From Climacium dendroides (taxonomy: Eukaryota; Streptophyta; Bryopsida; Hypnales; Climaciaceae), in assembly GCA_950106755.1 (NCBI GenBank), contig OX467083.1:32545029-32609028 (forward strand): DNA of 64,000 bases, in the 5' to 3' direction. Below are positions 59,002 through 64,000 of this stretch, piece after piece. A program made the translations under genes and the position numbers. Every line of letters starts with the position of its first letter. The first letter of the stretch is position 1. Under the pieces are notes generated by a model. That model did no database searches, was not told where the DNA came from, and saw only the letters and a program-made list of their open reading frames with translations.

Positions 59002-60498
59002 TCATGCAAAAACCTCATGGTAAACCACATTTTTAATCGGTCCCACGGCATTTAAATTGTCATTAGCAACTTTAATGTTTGCAGGATGTCTACCACGAGA
59101 CATAGCCACATATAACTGACCATGGCTAAATACTTCATTTCGAAGATAAATGCCGACTCGGTCATATGATTGGCCCTGCGATTTATTGATTGTCATAGCA
59201 AAAGCTCCAGTAATAGGAAATTGTCTCCGACAAAGTGTAAATGGTAAGCGGCTATCGTTGCAATGATGTGTGATTCTTGGAATCAATACTTCTTGACCAC
59301 GATGGCACCCTTTTACAATTTTATACAATAATACAGTGGGAGACACTTGCAAAACACGCAAGCGACTACCATTGCATAAACCTTTCGTCGGATTCAAGTT
59401 TCTTAGCAACATAACATATTGACCACATTTTAGATTTAATTGGTGAGGAGGCAAACCGCTAAGTTGTAATGAATTTAAAAACTCTACCGGATAATGATGG
59501 GCATGCTCATCATTTTCATGTACAAAATCAGCACTAAAACATTGATGCACATCTCCAGGCATGCGATCGGTGATTTTTCGATTGATTTTTTGAGCATCAT
59601 CATTTCGCACAGCCAAAATGACACGCTCAGAGAAATCAACCGGATGATCAAAAATGGCATCAATGAGACCATCTAAAGAGTTTCCAACTGCAACCATTCC
59701 TAACGGTAAATCCACTTCCGAACCGGTTTTGCCCTCACCAATATCTAATAAAAATCGTTGAAAGTCTGGTTGACTTTGCAAACGCATATTTGTGGTCAAA
59801 TGAAAATGTTGCATTAATAGAAACAAATATGAACGTCGCAAGCAAGCCTCAATAGTTTGTTGGCGGCCTCTACGTACAACTACGGGTAAAGTTTGGCGAA
59901 AATCACCACCATATAAAACTACAAGCCCACCGTTTGGACAATCTAAACCCCGAATATCTCGCAAAGATCTATCTATAGCTTCTATCATAAACCGATGCCC
60001 AGCACAAGCTTCATCAAGTACAATCAATTGCACTTCACGCAAATTTTGAGTCAATGACGATTGAACACTAATATTACAAGTTGAGGCTTCATGCAATTGT
60101 AATGGAATGGCAAGAGAAGAATGTGCCGTTCGTCCTTCATGTAAAAGGTAAGCGGCTATTCCACTTGTTGCCATTGCCATATATTTGACACCATGACCAC
60201 GAAGATAACCTAATATGGTATTATACACAAAAATCTTGCCAGTCCCACCAGGCCCATCCATGAAAAAAAGTTTATTTAGAAGATGAGGTTCTAAAACGGC
60301 AGAAGTCACTGCATTGAAAACAATGCGTTGCTCTTCGTTAAGTCTATTCACATCTTCCTCTACAAAATGAATGTTTTGATTATCTAAATCATTGTTGTCA
60401 TTGACATCTCCACCAACATCAATAATATTTGGATAATCAAACTCATTCAAATCTTGAATGTCAAAAAAATCTACAATGCATTTATCTAAAGATGACAA
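59002..60498 (-). CDS. Helitron helicase region (PIF1-like)
   Basis: 498-codon open frame, the C-terminal half of the RepHel transposase, which unwinds DNA during rolling-circle transposition. PIF1 motifs in order: Walker A GPGGTGK (followed by Ile where Thr or Ser is usual), TSGIAA, Walker B-like VLDEA, GGDFRQTLPVV, TINKSQGQSYDRVG and YVAMSRGRHPANI. It is in the same frame as the middle part at 60550-61062, separated by a single TGA (60550-60552), so the full-length protein is interrupted. The Walker A substitution may reduce ATP hydrolysis (inference). Confidence 0.85.
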   Translation of the reverse strand: MSSLDKCIVDFFDIQDLNEFDYPNIIDVGGDVNDNNDLDNQNIHFVEEDVNRLNEEQRIVFNAVTSAVLEPHLLNKLFFMDGPGGTGKIFVYNTILGYLRGHGVKYMAMATSGIAAYLLHEGRTAHSSLAIPLQLHEASTCNISVQSSLTQNLREVQLIVLDEACAGHRFMIEAIDRSLRDIRGLDCPNGGLVVLYGGDFRQTLPVVVRRGRQQTIEACLRRSYLFLLMQHFHLTTNMRLQSQPDFQRFLLDIGEGKTGSEVDLPLGMVAVGNSLDGLIDAIFDHPVDFSERVILAVRNDDAQKINRKITDRMPGDVHQCFSADFVHENDEHAHHYPVEFLNSLQLSGLPPHQLNLKCGQYVMLLRNLNPTKGLCNGSRLRVLQVSPTVLLYKIVKGCHRGQEVLIPRITHHCNDSRLPFTLCRRQFPITGAFAMTINKSQGQSYDRVGIYLRNEVFSHGQLYVAMSRGRHPANIKVANDNLNAVGPIKNVVYHEVFA

Positions 60499-60549
60499 AT
60501 ATTCATTAATAGATAAAATGACTTTACAATAGCGGTTTGGATCATCATG

Positions 60550-61062
60550 TCAATCATCAGACATAACATCAAGATATTTTTTAAGTAAACTAAGAGGATC
60601 TAACGGTTGTCCAAATACAAGAAGTGTTGCAAACAACCGCCAAATCTGTCTAGGCAAGGCAATAAGGAATGCTTCTTGAAGACAATTGTCCCATTCAGCA
60701 TCATCTTGCAAAAACCCTCTTGCAATACAAGCGGCTTTATACGTTGGATGAACTATATCTTGAAAAGAAAATAGGTCATCAAACGAAGTTGGTGCTTCAA
60801 CATGAGTCAACAACAAACGCAAGTAAAATAATTTAGTACCTACGGGAACCATATTTACCCTATCAAAAACTTTTACTTTGCGTTGTCTTCTTTCCCACAT
60901 GTTCTTTTTCACATCCCACTTATAATAAAGTGAAAGATCCATATATCGAAGAAGCATATGATTGCCTTGATTGCCAGAAGCAATCAAAGTATGAATACGG
61001 CGATTGAGCTCAAAAAACTTTGTGAGTTTGGTTTCAGCATTTTGATCAATCACTGATTGCAA
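60550..61062 (-). pseudogene. Helitron RepHel middle segment
   Basis: 170-codon frame linking Rep and helicase domains, with the usual Helitron sequence TKLTKFFELN at its start and the WRLFATLLVFGQP block near its end. It is bounded by lesions: an in-frame TAA upstream (61090-61092), an upstream shift near 61171-61175, and a TGA at 60550-60552 before the helicase part. Relatives read through all three positions, so it is a damaged part of one long gene, not a separate protein. Confidence 0.8.
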
Positions 61063-63047
61063 AGATGTACTTTCGTGAAAGGTGACATATTATTGGCCAG
61101 GAAGATGAACCGGTAAACGACAAATACTATGACTCTTGTTGGTTTCAAAACCAAAGAGTCTCCAACATGCTCTTGAGCAGCCACATAGCGACCCTCCAAG
61201 AAGTCCTTAATTTCATCTACTATCTCATCAGTTTCTACCACGCCACAATCTGGACCTTTAAAAATATACTTGTGAAGATATTTAACAGTTTTCACTGAAC
61301 TACAAACCTCAACATTAATATGGCAGTTAAAACGGCCTATCAAATATGGGTTGTATGGCACAACCCATCGATTGTCTAAACAGACAATTTGACCTCGTGT
61401 ACGTTTCTCAACATACCTACCGTGATTTCGGCGACAGTATAAAATATGACCGTCACCATCAACCTCAGTAGTATCTCGAGTTTGCATAGGATAGTTCTTT
61501 GAACATCTACCGTTTTCCATACAAGGACAATTGGGATTGTCCAAACCACATGGACCGTGCATCATGTGTTTTGCAACCGCCGCATAAAGCAATGGTTGTT
61601 TATTCACATCTGGAATCTCAGCACATATAACTCTATCTATAACGTCACAATCATTGACCTTGTTTTTCAACCAAAGAAGAATGTGAGCATGAGGAAGACC
61701 ACGCTTTTGAAACTCGATAGTGTAACAAAAAGCAATTGTTTCTCTCAATACATTCTTTTTTGTGATTTCTTCCATCATGGTTTTCAACTTGAGTTCAAAA
61801 ACACGTACAACTACATCTGGACGATTCGGAGGGGTTTGACTTGGACCAAGCTCATCTATAATCTCAGGCCAAGTCGGATTGCATGTCATTGTGATAAATA
61901 AATCTAGTTTACCTAAGACTCTAACTAAAACCATATTATCTTGAAAAAGGTTTTGCATATATCTAGGGGAACCAATAAATGTTGCAGGTAAAACAATATG
62001 ACGTCCAATGCATGCTCTATTATCTTCTTGCAAAGCATCTACAATTCCTTGATAACATTCGGTACAAAGTTCTGCTTGATGTTGTTTAATGAAAAGTAAA
62101 TTTTCATGTTCTACACGTAAATATTGATCTACTACATATTGTTGAAATAATCTTCCAGCTTTATGTAGTACATTAGACTCGGGTCGCTTTTGAAGCATAT
62201 ATTGGACAAATGATTTTAAAGTCATTCTAGTATTTGCTTTAAAAGCAGGTGACCACCCATACTGCCCTTCAGGAAATAACAATGGATAAGACAATGCATC
62301 ATAAGAAGGATGAATTTCCTTAATCCTTTGTAATCCTCTACCACGTTGGTGAAGAATAATATCACGTCCAGATTCCATGTGTTGTTCATCGAGAACAACA
62401 ACAACAATCTCAGGAACAACGGATCGGTTGTATCTTCGACGATGTTCTCCATCGAGAACCTCACCGGATATACGAAGTCCCACATTCTGTCCTCCTAAAA
62501 GGACATCACGTGAAGATTTAAAACCACGAACTAATGCATTAACCGATTCTAAAACTTCTTGGATGGTGTTTACGGTGTTACGATCAAGATCATCAAAGAT
62601 CTCTATCCGACGGTCTGTTTGCAAATCATCATCCAAAAAATAAATTTGTGCAAATTTTGCACCGTGATTTATTTCAAGCTCTAAATTTTCAATATGGTGG
62701 CATAACTCTCCATTCACACGAAATGTGTATATCCCTCGTCCTTCAGCTTGCCCAGATTGAAACTTACTACGCATACTTGTGAAAGCAAAAGCTTGATTAT
62801 ATTTTCTAATGGATTTTAGAAATCCTTGAGACTCAGAAGTATTGCCCATAAAAAACTCATGGAGCATTGGATGGACAATGGGATGACTAACATATTCGCT
62901 AGAAATTTTACCATTATAACAACAAATAATAGCCTTTTCCTTTCTAAAACGAAATGCCAAACACTTTTGACATTGGATACACATGGATCCAATGCCATCG
63001 ATATTAACATCCACAAAGTCATCAATCATAGCTAAAGTTTGAGCCAT
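61050..63047 (-). CDS. Helitron Rep (HUH endonuclease) region
   Basis: 665-codon frame, N-terminal part of RepHel, which nicks and joins the element ends. A Cys-containing zinc-finger-like N-terminus (CIQCQKCLAF, then CCYNGKI) is followed by the Helitron-like N domain (EIHPSYDALSYPLLFPEGQ). The Rep core has MTCNPTWPEI, the HUH motif HAHILLWL, and the two-Tyr region VKYLHKYIFKGPD. The frame ends out of phase: after RYVAAQE a single-base loss near 61171-61175 shifts it, and the expected continuation is found in the next frame. Start ATG at 63045-63047 is the first in frame and matches the usual N-terminus. Confidence 0.85.
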   Translation of the reverse strand: MAQTLAMIDDFVDVNIDGIGSMCIQCQKCLAFRFRKEKAIICCYNGKISSEYVSHPIVHPMLHEFFMGNTSESQGFLKSIRKYNQAFAFTSMRSKFQSGQAEGRGIYTFRVNGELCHHIENLELEINHGAKFAQIYFLDDDLQTDRRIEIFDDLDRNTVNTIQEVLESVNALVRGFKSSRDVLLGGQNVGLRISGEVLDGEHRRRYNRSVVPEIVVVVLDEQHMESGRDIILHQRGRGLQRIKEIHPSYDALSYPLLFPEGQYGWSPAFKANTRMTLKSFVQYMLQKRPESNVLHKAGRLFQQYVVDQYLRVEHENLLFIKQHQAELCTECYQGIVDALQEDNRACIGRHIVLPATFIGSPRYMQNLFQDNMVLVRVLGKLDLFITMTCNPTWPEIIDELGPSQTPPNRPDVVVRVFELKLKTMMEEITKKNVLRETIAFCYTIEFQKRGLPHAHILLWLKNKVNDCDVIDRVICAEIPDVNKQPLLYAAVAKHMMHGPCGLDNPNCPCMENGRCSKNYPMQTRDTTEVDGDGHILYCRRNHGRYVEKRTRGQIVCLDNRWVVPYNPYLIGRFNCHINVEVCSSVKTVKYLHKYIFKGPDCGVVETDEIVDEIKDFLEGRYVAAQEHVGDSLVLKPTRVIVFVVYRFIFLANNMSPFTKVHLCNQ

Positions 63048-63211
63048 AGTCTATGATTAATAACAATCACAAGTTTAAATTAAGATAAAAAATATTCTAA
63101 ACCCTTTGATTATAAAAATAAAGGTTTAAAATATTCTTAGCATACAAAAAGTTGAAGACTTACTTATAGAACTTGCGCTTCAAAAATTTGCACCTTTTGA
63201 ATATTCTTCAC

Positions 63212-63250
63212 TATACTCCAAGTGCTCCTACTCCAAGTGCTCCTACTCCA
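63212..63250. repeat. 15-bp direct repeat upstream of Rep
   Basis: CTCCAAGTGCTCCTA occurs twice in tandem and a third start (CTCCAAATT) follows. It lies about 170-200 bases upstream of the Rep start codon on the minus strand, so it may be in its promoter or leader. Confidence 0.55.
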
Positions 63251-63479
63251 AATTTTCACTACATATAAAAAACACGTTTATATTAGATCAAATTCATATG
63301 TTGACAATAAGAGGAAATTAAGTCAAAATGTTGATACTAAAAAGAAATTAGGTGAATTTGTTGACATTAACATGAAATTAAATCAAAATTGTTCCAAAAA
63401 TGCTTCCAAAAAAGAGCTCAATTAAGAACTCAATATTAAGTTACATTGTGAACATTAAGGTGAAATTAGGTGAAATTAG

Positions 63480-64000
63480 GTCAAATTGTTTCAAAAAATT
63501 GCTCCAATTACTCCTATTAAGCATTATTTAATTCAAACTCTTAAAATTCAATTGAATTGAAGATCAATCTACACTCAAATTGTTCAAATGATGTTCAAAT
63601 TGATCACATTAGGTTTAATTGTTGGCATTAAAGTGAAATTAGGTCAAATGGCTTTAAAAATGCTCCAATTGCTTCAATTTATTTTTAATTACATCAATCT
63701 CTTGAAATTAAGTTAATTGAAGCTCAAATTCCACTTAATTTGTTCAAATGAAGCTCAAATTCCTTACATTAAATTAAATTAAGTCAAATTATTCAAATTA
63801 AACTCAAATTAGGTCAAATTGCTCTAAGAATGCTCTAATTGCTTCAATTTGTCTCTAATTACATCAATCCCTTAAAATTAAGTTAATTGAAGCTCAAATT
63901 CCACTTAATTTATTCAAATGAAGCTCAAATTGCTCACATTAAATCAAATTAGGTCAAATTATTCAAATTAAACTCAAATTAGGTCAAATTGCTCTAAGAA
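63480..64000. repeat. 170-bp AT-rich tandem array
   Basis: The phrase GCTCTAAGAATGCTC recurs at 63821 and again at 63991 (cut by the window edge), with a diverged form at 63651: a period of 170 bases. Within units, TCAAATTAGG-type decamers recur. It is an expanding tandem array in or beside the Helitron 5' region, continuing past the window. Confidence 0.8.

Larger units (their letters stand above)
58099..64000 (-). mobile_element. Helitron, nearly complete, 5' end outside window
   Basis: Rolling-circle transposon on the minus strand. Its 3' terminus is at 58099 (CTAG, preceded on the plus strand by A, so CTAG-T in element orientation), with the GCGTAGCAAAGCAAGCGCC subterminal block shared by the small elements at 661, 1527 and 26785. 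The target is an A-T dinucleotide in a TTAA element, readable at 8339-8340. It encodes Rep and helicase (59002-63047). Upstream of Rep the sequence becomes a 170-bp tandem array; the 5'-TC end was not found before 64000. Confidence 0.85.

Overview
This is nuclear DNA of a land plant. The evidence is a FLX-like coiled-coil gene (a plant-specific family), a plant DETOX/MATE transporter with eight exons and U-rich GT-AG introns, PIF1-type Helitrons, plant telomere-type CCCTAAA repeats in an intron, and long AT-rich repeat tracts. Low gene density, intron sizes from about 0.3 to 2.5 kb and a FLX-like protein fused to RNA-binding domains would fit a moss or another early-diverging plant, but the species cannot be fixed from the sequence alone.

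Layout. 1-12 kb is transposon debris: Helitron-ended non-autonomous elements, a decayed Helitron helicase carrying a MITE with a visible target duplication, a foldback element and TTAA-bounded elements. 12.05-25.75 kb is a compositionally distinct, GC-richer island with one large gene (12724-21355). It encodes FLX-like coiled coil + WW domain + Pro/Gln-rich linker + a CELF/BRUNO-type RRM, followed by about 4.4 kb without clear coding sequence. 25.8-35.5 kb is a dense nest of MITEs, an LTR fragment, a Tourist-like MITE and a 3.7-kb element with long inverted arms. 35.8-46.6 kb is a DETOX/MATE transporter whose introns 4, 5 and 6 each hold TTAA-bounded elements; the stop codon itself lies in the terminal repeat of another. 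47-55 kb is AT-rich and nearly empty, with a tandem hairpin repeat towards its end. 55.4-57.5 kb holds a broken multi-exon gene with two zinc-finger-like motifs and an apparent 2-oxoglutarate/Fe(II) dioxygenase fold (TET/JBP-like, tentative). 58.1-64 kb is a nearly intact Helitron on the minus strand, inserted in a TTAA element; its 5' end lies beyond the window.

The observations most worth following are the FLX-WW-RRM fusion, the zinc-finger/dioxygenase relic, the TTAA-targeting (piggyBac-like) MITE families that stack on shared TTAA sites and supply a host stop codon, and the Helitron whose unoccupied target can be read from a sister repeat at 8.3 kb. All exon boundaries were inferred by eye from GT-AG sites, phase and protein continuity, without transcript data.
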